From the NCBI GenBank assembly GCA_017441385.1, contig JAFRXY010000072.1:57736-121735 (forward strand): a stretch of DNA of 64,000 nt, read 5' to 3'. The DNA is from Clostridia bacterium (GTDB taxonomy: Bacteria; Bacillota; Clostridia; Oscillospirales; Acutalibacteraceae). Positions 9,566 through 16,106 of this stretch are shown here, in pieces (position 1 is the stretch's first letter; every line of letters begins with the position of its first letter). The notes beneath the pieces are model-generated. The model did not search any database. It was not told where the DNA came from and was given only the letters and a program-made list of their open reading frames with translations. Position numbers and translations under genes: made by a program.

Positions 9566-9976
9566 TCATTGAAAATACACGGACACGCCCGACTCCACAG
9601 CACATTGACAAAGACCGTAAAGTCGTTGAATCAGGTTCACCCCGTCAATATCCACAAAGCAATCGCAAAGATTGGAAAAATGACCTTCTCTGCCCTGGTT
9701 TGCCGCAATAGAACTGTCAGGTGGCAGTGCGGAAAAGACGCTGTAAATCAGTGACAGCTCGCTCATTAGCGCCTTGCAATCCTCTGGAGTAAAGGTACCG
9801 TCGCAGTCGCTATGACGCATGAGAACAGGACATCGGCTTCCCCATTGACTTTCTTCGACGTATCGGCAGACGCAATCACGAAACTCTCCAAAATACTCAT
9901 AACTTCCTACCTCCACGCCGTCGATCTCATTGTCGCAGCCTTCCCGACAGTCCATGGCACACAGATACAGACTCAT
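9566..9976 (-). CDS. Imm70-like putative immunity protein
   Basis: A 136-residue, Cys- and Asp-rich soluble protein. The N-terminus (MSLYLCAMD, then EIDGVEVGSYEYFGEFRD) and the central GSRCPVLMRHSDCDGTFTPE resemble the Imm70 group of polymorphic-toxin immunity proteins as I remember it; I could not run a profile search. Its ATG overlaps the stop of the upstream 82-codon gene by 4 nt, an arrangement typical of a toxin/immunity pair. It ends 30 bp before mutL and interrupts the usual mutS/mutL repair operon. The family call is inference; the coding status is well supported by coupling and composition. Confidence 0.5.
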   Translation of the reverse strand: MSLYLCAMDCREGCDNEIDGVEVGSYEYFGEFRDCVCRYVEESQWGSRCPVLMRHSDCDGTFTPEDCKALMSELSLIYSVFSALPPDSSIAANQGREGHFSNLCDCFVDIDGVNLIQRLYGLCQCAVESGVSVYFQ

Positions 9977-10221
9977 TGCGCCGCTCTCCTCTCAAAACGC
10001 TCAAATGACACCCATTGCGTATACTTTTCCGCAAAGGCCGCCAAATCCCTGCTGATCCGGCAGCCTTTAGGAATCAAAACAGTTAACTCCGCTCCATTCT
10101 GCGAGGCCATGTAGGTCAGGAGCTTAATCTGATAGGTTAAATGCAATTCCGAACAGCTTTTTTGCAGCGTCCATTTGTTTCCCTCTATCATGTCCGGCGC
10201 ACTTCCTCTCGCTTGTGTCAT
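9973..10221 (-). CDS. Small protein resembling the C-terminal tail of a nuclease-type toxin
   Basis: An 82-residue protein started at ATG 10221, which follows AAAGGAGG by 12 nt. An alternative ATG at 10248 overlaps the tatD stop (ATGA) but has no ribosome-binding site. The segment KSCSELHLTYQIKLLTYMAS followed by ELTVLIPKGCRISRDL looks like the end of a restriction-endonuclease-fold toxin domain (amphipathic helix, strand, 'PKG.xI..xL'). The catalytic core would lie upstream and is missing. The 4-nt overlap with the Imm70-like gene suggests a relic or standalone toxin fragment kept with its immunity gene. No confident family assignment. Confidence 0.4.
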   Translation of the reverse strand: MTQARGSAPDMIEGNKWTLQKSCSELHLTYQIKLLTYMASQNGAELTVLIPKGCRISRDLAAFAEKYTQWVSFERFERRAAQ

Positions 10222-10244
10222 GGTCGGGATTGACCTCCTTTTGA

Positions 10245-11027
10245 TCATTTAAAAAAAATTCTCTCTGTATTCTCGATTGTATGGGCAATCAATTCCTGCT
10301 CATCTATGTTCATGTACTTCGCCAAATCCCGCGCGACGTATTTCACATTCTGGGGAAGGTTGGTACGCGGAAGTCCCGGCACATTCCGGGGCGTGAGGTA
10401 GGGCGCGTCGGTTTCAATGAGCACACGGTCGGGCGGAAGAATCGCCACGGCTTTGCGGAGATCGTCCGCGCGGCGGTCGTCGCAGATCCAGCCGGTGATG
10501 CCGATACAGAAGCCCATCGCAAGGTAGGTTTCCATGGTCGCCCGGTCGCCGGTAAAGCAGTGCACCACCGAGCGCTTGCAGACTTCGGGGCGCTTTGCAA
10601 ATCGCGCGGCAAATTCCTTCGCCGCCTCTCTTTCGTGCAGGAACATCGGCATATGGAGCTTTTCGGCTATCTGAATATGATGTTCCAGACACCGTATCTG
10701 GTTTTCGCGGGTGGAATACATCCGGTCGAAATCCAGCCCGCATTCCCCGACCGCCACGAGCTTCGGGTTGGAGGAAAGCATCTGCTCGATACGGACAAAA
10801 TCTTCCTTCCGGGCGGAATCGGCGTTGTGTGGATGAATGCCTGCTGTGCCGCAGGCTTCATGGGTCTGCACGAAGCGGTACGTGGCTTCGTTGGATTTCA
10901 TATCCGAGCCGGTGATGATGCAATATACGCCCTCATTCAGAGCTTCGTTCAGTATCTTCTCCGGGTCGCTGAACTGCCGGCAAAAGAGGTTCAGCCCGAT
11001 GTCGTAATATTTTATATTATTTCTCAT
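10245..11027 (-). CDS. tatD: TatD-family metal-dependent DNase
   Basis: TIM-barrel metallo-nuclease (TatD family; 3'-5' exonuclease or DNA-fragmentation activity in characterised members). At 260 residues it is complete. Visible motifs are YYDIGLNL at the N-terminus (replacing the more usual DSHCH), TAGIHPHNAD, VAVGECGLDFDR, MFLHERE, VVHCFTG and IETDAPYLTPRN, which supply the metal ligands. The IGxNL-type start resembles the E. coli TatD branch rather than the YcfH/YabD branch. It is the second gene of the minus-strand run after mutS, and the next small gene begins at its stop. Confidence 0.92.
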   Translation of the reverse strand: MRNNIKYYDIGLNLFCRQFSDPEKILNEALNEGVYCIITGSDMKSNEATYRFVQTHEACGTAGIHPHNADSARKEDFVRIEQMLSSNPKLVAVGECGLDFDRMYSTRENQIRCLEHHIQIAEKLHMPMFLHEREAAKEFAARFAKRPEVCKRSVVHCFTGDRATMETYLAMGFCIGITGWICDDRRADDLRKAVAILPPDRVLIETDAPYLTPRNVPGLPRTNLPQNVKYVARDLAKYMNIDEQELIAHTIENTERIFFK

Positions 11028-11045
11028 ATTTCACTTCCGAACATT

Positions 11046-11085
11046 CTTCATTCCAGCGCCGCAGGCACTCCGAAATTATTCATTC
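11046..11085 (-). repeat. Dispersed intergenic hairpin repeat, copy C
   Basis: Read on the minus strand, this 35-40 bp segment matches the repeats at 15666-15707 and 21484-21525 in length and flanks (GAATAAT...TCGGA... and GCTGGAAT). The central hairpin arms differ but still pair: AGTGCC-TGC-GGCGCT. It lies in the roughly 100-bp gap between the mutS stop and tatD. Confidence 0.6.
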
Positions 11086-11126
11086 TTAAGTCTTCAGTTA
11101 GCGAGTGCCTTTTTCCCAGGCGAGCG

Positions 11127-13754
11127 TCACTTCGCCAGCTCCGCCAATTCTGACAAGACCCCGATCGCCTGCATGGGCGTGAGGTTGTTGATGTCGAGAT
11201 GCTTCAAGCGGAAGACCGCTTCGGCTTCTCCCGGCGGAGTGAAGGAGATGGATGTCTGCTCGACTTCGGCTTTTCGCTTTGTCGCTTCGGGCTTGCCGCT
11301 CTCCAATTGCTTGAGAATCTGCCGGGCGCGTTTGACCACGCTGTCGGGAATACCCGCGAGTTTTGCCACTTCGATGCCGTAGCTCTGGTCGGCGCCTCCG
11401 CTGACAATCCGGCGGAGGAAGGTGATGTCCTCTCCGCGCTTCTTGACCGCGACAGAGTAATTTCTGACACCTTTGAGGGAATTTTCCAGCTCGGTCAGCT
11501 CGTGGTAATGGGTGGCAAAGAGCGCCTTCGCGCCGAGCTTCTTCCTGTCGGCGACGTGTTCCAATACGGCGCGGGCAATGCTCATGCCGTCGAAGGTGGA
11601 GGTGCCGCGCCCGATTTCGTCCAGCACCAGCAGGCTGTCGGCGGTGGCGTTCTCCAGAATGTAGGCGACCTCGTTCATTTCCACCATGAAGGTGGACTGC
11701 CCGGAGGCAAGATCATCGGATGCTCCCACGCGGGTGAAGATGCTGTCCACCACACCGATTTCCGCGCTGGACGCGGGCACGAAGCTGCCGCACTGGGCCA
11801 TCAGAGTAATGATGGCGACCTGCCGCATGTAGGTGGATTTGCCCGCCATGTTTGGGCCGGTGATAATGGCCACGCGGTTGTCATTGTTGTCGAGGTACAC
11901 GTCGTTCGGCACGAACTGCTCGTCCGAAACGGCTTCCACCACCGGGTGACGGCTGTCTTTCAGAATGATCTTGCCGGAGGTATTCACCAGCGGACGGGTG
12001 TAATGATTCCGCACGGCGACTTCCGCAAAGGAGCACCACACATCCAGCCGGGCGATCGCGTCGGCGGTCTTCTGCACGCGGCTCTGACAGGCGGCAACCT
12101 TCTTGCGGATTTCCTCAAACAGTTCGTATTCCAGCTTGACGATCCTGTCCCGCGCGCCAAGAACGCGTCCTTCCATTTCCTTGAGTTCCTCGGTGATGTA
12201 GCGTTCGCAATTGGCTAGCGTCTGCTTGCGGATGTATTCCTTGGGAACCATGTCCTTAGACGCGTTGGAAACCTCTATGTAATAGCCGAAAACGCGGTTG
12301 TAGCCGACTTTCAGACGTTGGATGCCGGTTTTCTGCCGTTCCTTTTCCTCGATGGAAGCGATGAAGTCCTTTCCGCCGCTCATATCTCCGTTGAGTAGAT
12401 CCAAATCCTTGCAGTAACCGGCTTTGATCATGCCGCCTTCCCGCACGGTAAGAGGCGGTTCATCGACGATTGCCTGTTCCACCAGTTCCCGGATATCTTT
12501 CAGCGTGTCGATGGATTTGTAAATATCTTTCAGCTCTCCCGATTTCATGGAACGAAGCAGTTCCCGCACGTCGGGCAGCGATTCGGCGGCGTAGGCAAGG
12601 GCGCGGATTTCGCGGGCATTCGCCGAGCCGTAGACAATGCGGGTCATCAGGCGTTCGATATCGCTGATGCCGCGGAGAGCCTGCGTGATGTCGTCCCTGA
12701 GTATGGAATCGCCGCACAGCTCGTCCACCGCGTTCTGCCTCGCCTGAATGGTAACGGGATTGACCAGCGGCCGCTCGATGATACCCCGGATCATGCGTTT
12801 GCCCATGGGGGTTTTGGTCTTGTCCAGCACCCAGAGCAGCGAGCCTTTTTTCTCCTTGGTGCGCATGGTTTCGGATAGTTCCAGATTGCGCCGGGTGGAT
12901 GTGTCAATGTTCATGAAAACATCGCCGACATAGTAATGGATGCGGTCAAAGCACTCAATTCTGGAAGTCCTGTCCGGAGATTCCGCTGCTTCTCCCGCCA
13001 TCTGGGTGGAATAGATGTAGTCGATCATCGCGCCCAGCGCCATGACGGTGGACGGAAAATTCAACAATCCCGAACGCTCGGTTTCCTCTGAGGGAAACTG
13101 TATATTCACGGTGGCAAGAGCGTGATTGTATTCAAATTTTTCATCGTCCAGCAGTTCCACCGAGGCTTTCAGGCGGCTCTTGATGAATTTGTCCAGTCCG
13201 TCAATGCTCAGCGCCGCGGAATTGAGGAGAATCTCATGCGGGTCGAATTTGCCAAGTTCGCCGCAGAGCTTCTGGAAGGAAGCCGCGCCGCTGATCTGGG
13301 TGACGTTCAGCTCGCCGGTGGAAACGTCCGCAACACACAGACCGATCATTCCTTCCGAGCTGCACACCGAGGCGATGTAATTGTTGCGCCCTTCGTCCAG
13401 CATGGAATTTTCGATGATGGTGCCGGCGGTGATGATGCGGATAATGCCCCGCTTGACCAGACCTTTGGCGGTCGCGGGGTCTTCCAGCTGTTCACAGATA
13501 GCAACCTTGTAGCCCTTTTCCACCAGCCGCGCCGCGTAGGATTCATAGGCGTGGAAGGGAACGCCGCACATCGGGGCGCGTTCGTCCATACCGCAGATTT
13601 TTCCCGTAAGCGTCAGGTCAAGTTCCTTGGACACCAGCTTTGCGTCGTCAAAAAACAGCTCGTAAAAATCTCCGAGCCGGAAGAAAAGCAGCGCGTCGGG
13701 ATTCTGCGCCTTTATTTCGAGATATTGCTTCATCATGGGCGACATTTCTCCCAT
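11127..13754 (-). CDS. mutS: DNA mismatch repair protein MutS
   Basis: ATPase that recognises base mismatches. Start ATG 13754 (MGEMSPMMKQYLEIK) matches the family N-terminus; in-frame codons further upstream run past the predicted transcription start. The product is 875 residues, the usual MutS1 length. The mismatch-contact motif is GDFYELFFDDA near residue 30. The Walker A motif GPNMAGKST is at about 633-641, Walker B LLVLDEIGRGTSTFDG at about 707-722, and the FATHYHELTELE signature follows. It is the first gene of the long minus-strand operon that continues through mutL and miaA to the division cluster. Confidence 0.97.
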   Translation of the reverse strand: MGEMSPMMKQYLEIKAQNPDALLFFRLGDFYELFFDDAKLVSKELDLTLTGKICGMDERAPMCGVPFHAYESYAARLVEKGYKVAICEQLEDPATAKGLVKRGIIRIITAGTIIENSMLDEGRNNYIASVCSSEGMIGLCVADVSTGELNVTQISGAASFQKLCGELGKFDPHEILLNSAALSIDGLDKFIKSRLKASVELLDDEKFEYNHALATVNIQFPSEETERSGLLNFPSTVMALGAMIDYIYSTQMAGEAAESPDRTSRIECFDRIHYYVGDVFMNIDTSTRRNLELSETMRTKEKKGSLLWVLDKTKTPMGKRMIRGIIERPLVNPVTIQARQNAVDELCGDSILRDDITQALRGISDIERLMTRIVYGSANAREIRALAYAAESLPDVRELLRSMKSGELKDIYKSIDTLKDIRELVEQAIVDEPPLTVREGGMIKAGYCKDLDLLNGDMSGGKDFIASIEEKERQKTGIQRLKVGYNRVFGYYIEVSNASKDMVPKEYIRKQTLANCERYITEELKEMEGRVLGARDRIVKLEYELFEEIRKKVAACQSRVQKTADAIARLDVWCSFAEVAVRNHYTRPLVNTSGKIILKDSRHPVVEAVSDEQFVPNDVYLDNNDNRVAIITGPNMAGKSTYMRQVAIITLMAQCGSFVPASSAEIGVVDSIFTRVGASDDLASGQSTFMVEMNEVAYILENATADSLLVLDEIGRGTSTFDGMSIARAVLEHVADRKKLGAKALFATHYHELTELENSLKGVRNYSVAVKKRGEDITFLRRIVSGGADQSYGIEVAKLAGIPDSVVKRARQILKQLESGKPEATKRKAEVEQTSISFTPPGEAEAVFRLKHLDINNLTPMQAIGVLSELAELAK

Positions 13755-13797
13755 TTTTCTCACACACCCGCCTGTACTAAAAGATTGAGTAACTTTT

Positions 13798-13826
13798 ATT
13801 GTATCATATTTTTCTAATAAATGCAA
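13798..13826 (-). promoter_or_regulatory. SigA-type promoter of the mutS operon
   Basis: On the minus strand TTGCAT is followed by a 17-nt spacer and TACAAT. The predicted start point near 13791 leaves a leader of about 37 nt before mutS. No equally good promoter was seen between mutS and ileS, so this may drive the whole run. Confidence 0.7.
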
Positions 13827-13858
13827 ACGCAAGATAGATGAAATAGGTGAATTTTTTA

Positions 13859-13907
13859 TTAAAAAAGTCCCGCCGTTCCTCACACTCGCGAAAGGACGGC
13901 GGGACTG
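13859..13907 (-). terminator. Rho-independent terminator of the DUF2975-like gene
   Basis: A near-perfect 13-bp stem (AGTCCCGCCGTCC with GGACGGCGGGACT, one bulge) around a 14-nt loop, followed on the minus strand by TTTTTT. It separates the DUF2975-like gene from the mutS promoter. Confidence 0.88.
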
Positions 13908-13960
13908 TATTCGGTTGATTGTGAAGGAGCCGGCTTTTTATGAATGAGCCGACTGTATAA

Positions 13961-14734
13961 TTACACTTCCGCGGCTTCAGGCTGAGCTTCTTCGGGAGCC
14001 GCTTCAACCGGAGCTTCCTCCGCAACGGGAGCAGCTTCCTCGGCCGCAGGAGCAGCTTCCTCGGCCGCAGGAGCAGCTTCCTCGGCCACAGGAGCGGCTT
14101 CCTCAACGGCAGGAGCGGCTTCCTCAACGACAGGAGCAGATTCAACCGCTGCGGGAGCTGCTTCCGCAACTGCCGGAACCGCCGTGTTCTGTCCTTCGGT
14201 CAATTCCGCACCGTAGCGGAGAATGACCGACACCACGAGGAATGCAATGCCCAGACCGATGGACAATCCGTTGAACTCAACCTTGTCCGGGAGTTCCCAC
14301 GACTTGGAGACGACAGCGTAAACAGCACCGGCGACGATGGACACGCCGAGATTAACCGCAATGTAGATAATGCCGAGACGCTTGAGTTCCTGAGCGCCGC
14401 GCATGGTGAAGGGCGTGCCGTCCTCGATCTCATGCTTGAAGTAATTCTGTGCAAACCGGGCAACAACAGCGCCGGCAAAACAGAACGCCGCGGCTATCGC
14501 AACAAACGTAATCAACATGGGGCTGGTGAGCTTTTCCATAATCTGGCGCGCCTGCTCATCGTCAATCTGATTGGCATTGTCCTTGGTGATCTGGATTGCC
14601 TTCTCACCGTAGACCGCCAGCAGTCCGGCGGTAACCGCGCAGGTGATGCCGCCGATCATGCAGCACACGCGGGCAATAATGCTGAGCACCTTGCCGATTT
14701 TGGCGAGCACCTGAATAGTTTTAAGCGATTTCAT
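13961..14734 (-). CDS. DUF2975-like four-helix membrane protein with Glu/Ala/Pro repeat tail
   Basis: A 257-residue membrane protein. Start ATG 14734 follows TTTGGAGG. Four hydrophobic helices span about residues 12-42, 70-92, 112-135 and 150-172. The loop DGTPFTMRGAQELKRLG and the last helix ending ILRYGAEL are the hallmarks of the DUF2975 family as I know it. Residues 185-257 are a cytoplasmic-type tail built of EEAAPVA/EEAAPAA heptads encoded by a 21-bp tandem repeat. The gene stands alone with its own consensus promoter and terminator. Function is unknown; many DUF2975 proteins sit next to small XRE regulators, but none is adjacent here. Confidence 0.7.
   Translation of the reverse strand: MKSLKTIQVLAKIGKVLSIIARVCCMIGGITCAVTAGLLAVYGEKAIQITKDNANQIDDEQARQIMEKLTSPMLITFVAIAAAFCFAGAVVARFAQNYFKHEIEDGTPFTMRGAQELKRLGIIYIAVNLGVSIVAGAVYAVVSKSWELPDKVEFNGLSIGLGIAFLVVSVILRYGAELTEGQNTAVPAVAEAAPAAVESAPVVEEAAPAVEEAAPVAEEAAPAAEEAAPAAEEAAPVAEEAPVEAAPEEAQPEAAEV
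14013..14138 (-). repeat. Tandem 21-bp repeat encoding EEAAPxx heptads
   Basis: Six consecutive 21-bp units begin at 14013, 14034, 14055, 14076, 14097 and 14118. Two neighbouring units (14034 and 14055) are identical and the others differ by a few bases. They encode the heptad EEAAPAA/EEAAPVA at the C-terminus of the DUF2975-like protein. Unit number is likely to vary between strains. Confidence 0.9.
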
Positions 14735-14811
14735 AAATAATTCCTCCAAAAATGTATTCCGCGCACAGGCGGTTCTTCTGACAGATGGAATCATCCTCCG
14801 TCTTTGATTTT

Positions 14812-14840
14812 ATTATACAATCTTCATTTGTAATTGTCAA
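14812..14840 (-). promoter_or_regulatory. Perfect consensus SigA promoter
   Basis: On the minus strand TTGACA, a 17-nt spacer and TATAAT, all matching consensus. It lies about 78 bp before the DUF2975-like start, so that gene is probably strongly expressed. Confidence 0.9.
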
Positions 14841-14965
14841 TAATAATTATTTACACCTTACCGGTATTTTTGCCAACTTATCTGAAAAACCGGAAATGAT
14901 TGTACATAGAATAATGTCGCGGAAGTAATCGCTGTCTTTTGGAACGTCTTTTTTCATGAATGTAC

Positions 14966-14995
14966 TTGCAATAAGGCGGTGTCATTTGCTATAAT
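14966..14995 (+). promoter_or_regulatory. SigA-type promoter of queH
   Basis: TTGCAA, 18-nt spacer, TATAAT. The predicted start near 15002 leaves only about 26 nt of leader, too short for a preQ1 riboswitch. Confidence 0.75.
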
Positions 14996-15027
14996 GATTT
15001 CAATAACAGACAAAGGCGGCCTTCCAA

Positions 15028-15642
15028 TTGAATCAGAATCCACAGAAGATCAATTACTATCTCGAATGCGAAAAGGAAATCAGGCGCAACGAAGGTCGGC
15101 TTCCCCGACTGCTGCTGCATAGCTGCTGCGCCCCGTGCAGCAGTTCCGTGCTGGAATATCTGTCGCCCCACTTCGATATTACGCTCTTCTATTTCAACCC
15201 CAATATCACCCCGGAAAAGGAATACCGCAAGCGGGTAGCCGAGCTTCACCGGCTGATTTCCGAAGCGGAATATCCCAACCCCGTGCGGATTATCGAAGGG
15301 CGGTACGACAGCGGGGAATTCTTCGATATGGCGCGAGGGCTGGAAGACCTTCCGGAAGGGGGCGAACGCTGCGCGAAATGCTACCGTCTGCGTCTGGAAG
15401 AAACGGCAAGGGTCGCGGCGGAAGGCGGATTTGACTATTTCACCACCACCCTCAGTGTCAGTCCCTACAAGAACGCCCAGAAGCTCAACGCCATCGGCAC
15501 AGAGCTGGCCGGACAATACGGCGTGAAATACCTGCTCTCCGACTTCAAGAAAAAGGACGGCTACCGCCGCTCCATCGAGCTTTCCGCCCGGTACGGACTC
15601 TACCGGCAGAACTACTGCGGCTGTATATACAGCGCTCGCTAA
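15028..15642 (+). CDS. queH: Epoxyqueuosine reductase QueH
   Basis: Catalyses the last step of queuosine synthesis, reducing epoxyqueuosine in tRNA to queuosine; QueH (DUF208) is the non-cobalamin alternative to QueG. The 204-residue protein has HSCCAPCS (C33, C34, C37), ERCAKCYRLR (C115, C118), DYFTTTLSVSPYKN, LLSDFKKKDGYRRS and YGLYRQNYCGC at the C-terminus, all conserved in the family and ligating an Fe-S cluster and a mononuclear iron. It starts with TTG 15028 after AAAGGCGG. No other queuosine gene is nearby, so the organism may salvage precursors or encode the rest elsewhere. Confidence 0.93.
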   Translation: MNQNPQKINYYLECEKEIRRNEGRLPRLLLHSCCAPCSSSVLEYLSPHFDITLFYFNPNITPEKEYRKRVAELHRLISEAEYPNPVRIIEGRYDSGEFFDMARGLEDLPEGGERCAKCYRLRLEETARVAAEGGFDYFTTTLSVSPYKNAQKLNAIGTELAGQYGVKYLLSDFKKKDGYRRSIELSARYGLYRQNYCGCIYSAR

Positions 15643-15665
15643 AAGAATAAAGAATAGAGAATAAC

Positions 15666-15707
15666 GAATAGTGAATAATGTCCGAAGCCCTTCGGGCTTG
15701 GAATAAA
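15666..15707 (+). repeat. Dispersed intergenic hairpin repeat, copy A
   Basis: A 42-bp element GAATAGTGAATAATGTC...GGAATAAA with central hairpin AAGCCC-TTC-GGGCTT, preceded by degenerate GAATA-rich sequence. It lies between queH and the ArsC-like gene and matches copy B at 39 of 42 positions. Confidence 0.85.
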
Positions 15708-15726
15708 GAAGGAGAACACGAAAAAC

Positions 15727-16068
15727 ATGAACATTCAGATATTCGGCAAGGCAAAATGCTTTGACACCAAGAAAGCCGAGCGTTATTTCAAGGAGCGCGG
15801 CATCAAATACCAGTTCATCGACCTTGTGCGCTACGGCATGAGCCGCGGCGAATACAACAGCGTCAAGAATGCTGTCGGCGGCATGAAGAACCTCATCGAC
15901 GAAAAATCCAAGGCATACGAACAGAATTACTGCGCCTACCTCGCCGACGATGCCGCCGTGGAGGAAAAGCTGCTGGACAACCCCGCCATGTTCCGCACGC
16001 CCATCGTCCGCAACGGCAAAAAAGCCACCGTCGGCTACTGCCCCGACGTATGGAAAACGTGGGAGTAA
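15727..16068 (+). CDS. ArsC/Spx-family thioredoxin-fold protein
   Basis: A 113-residue protein of the arsenate reductase-like (ArsC/YffB/Spx) family. The N-terminal strand MNIQIFGKAKCFDTKKAERY places a single redox Cys at residue 11, followed by the KERGIKYQFIDL strand and, near the C-terminus, the cis-Pro segment FRTPIVRNGKKATVGY. Spx-type C10xxC13 is not present (C11 then F, D, T), so direct RNA-polymerase regulation is unlikely. The Arg triad of true ArsC is not obvious either. It follows queH after a short repeat-filled gap with its own ribosome-binding site (GGAG). Confidence 0.75.
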   Translation: MNIQIFGKAKCFDTKKAERYFKERGIKYQFIDLVRYGMSRGEYNSVKNAVGGMKNLIDEKSKAYEQNYCAYLADDAAVEEKLLDNPAMFRTPIVRNGKKATVGYCPDVWKTWE

Positions 16069-16075
16069 TTTTTTT

Positions 16076-16102
16076 AGTGTGAAGTTTGAAGTGTGGAGTG
16101 TT
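16076..16102 (+). repeat. GTGNAGT-type low-complexity spacer supplying an SD
   Basis: The spacer AGTGTGAAGTTTGAAGTGTGG consists of degenerate GTG(T)GAAGT copies. Its last copy provides the GGAG that precedes GTG 16107. It is a different sequence from the 42-bp repeat but has the same intergenic habit. Confidence 0.45.
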
Positions 16103-16106
16103 GTTT

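Noticed and set aside
14996..15027. preQ1 riboswitch ahead of queH
   Set aside because: Predicted leader is about 26 nt, too short, and no pseudoknot sequence is visible.
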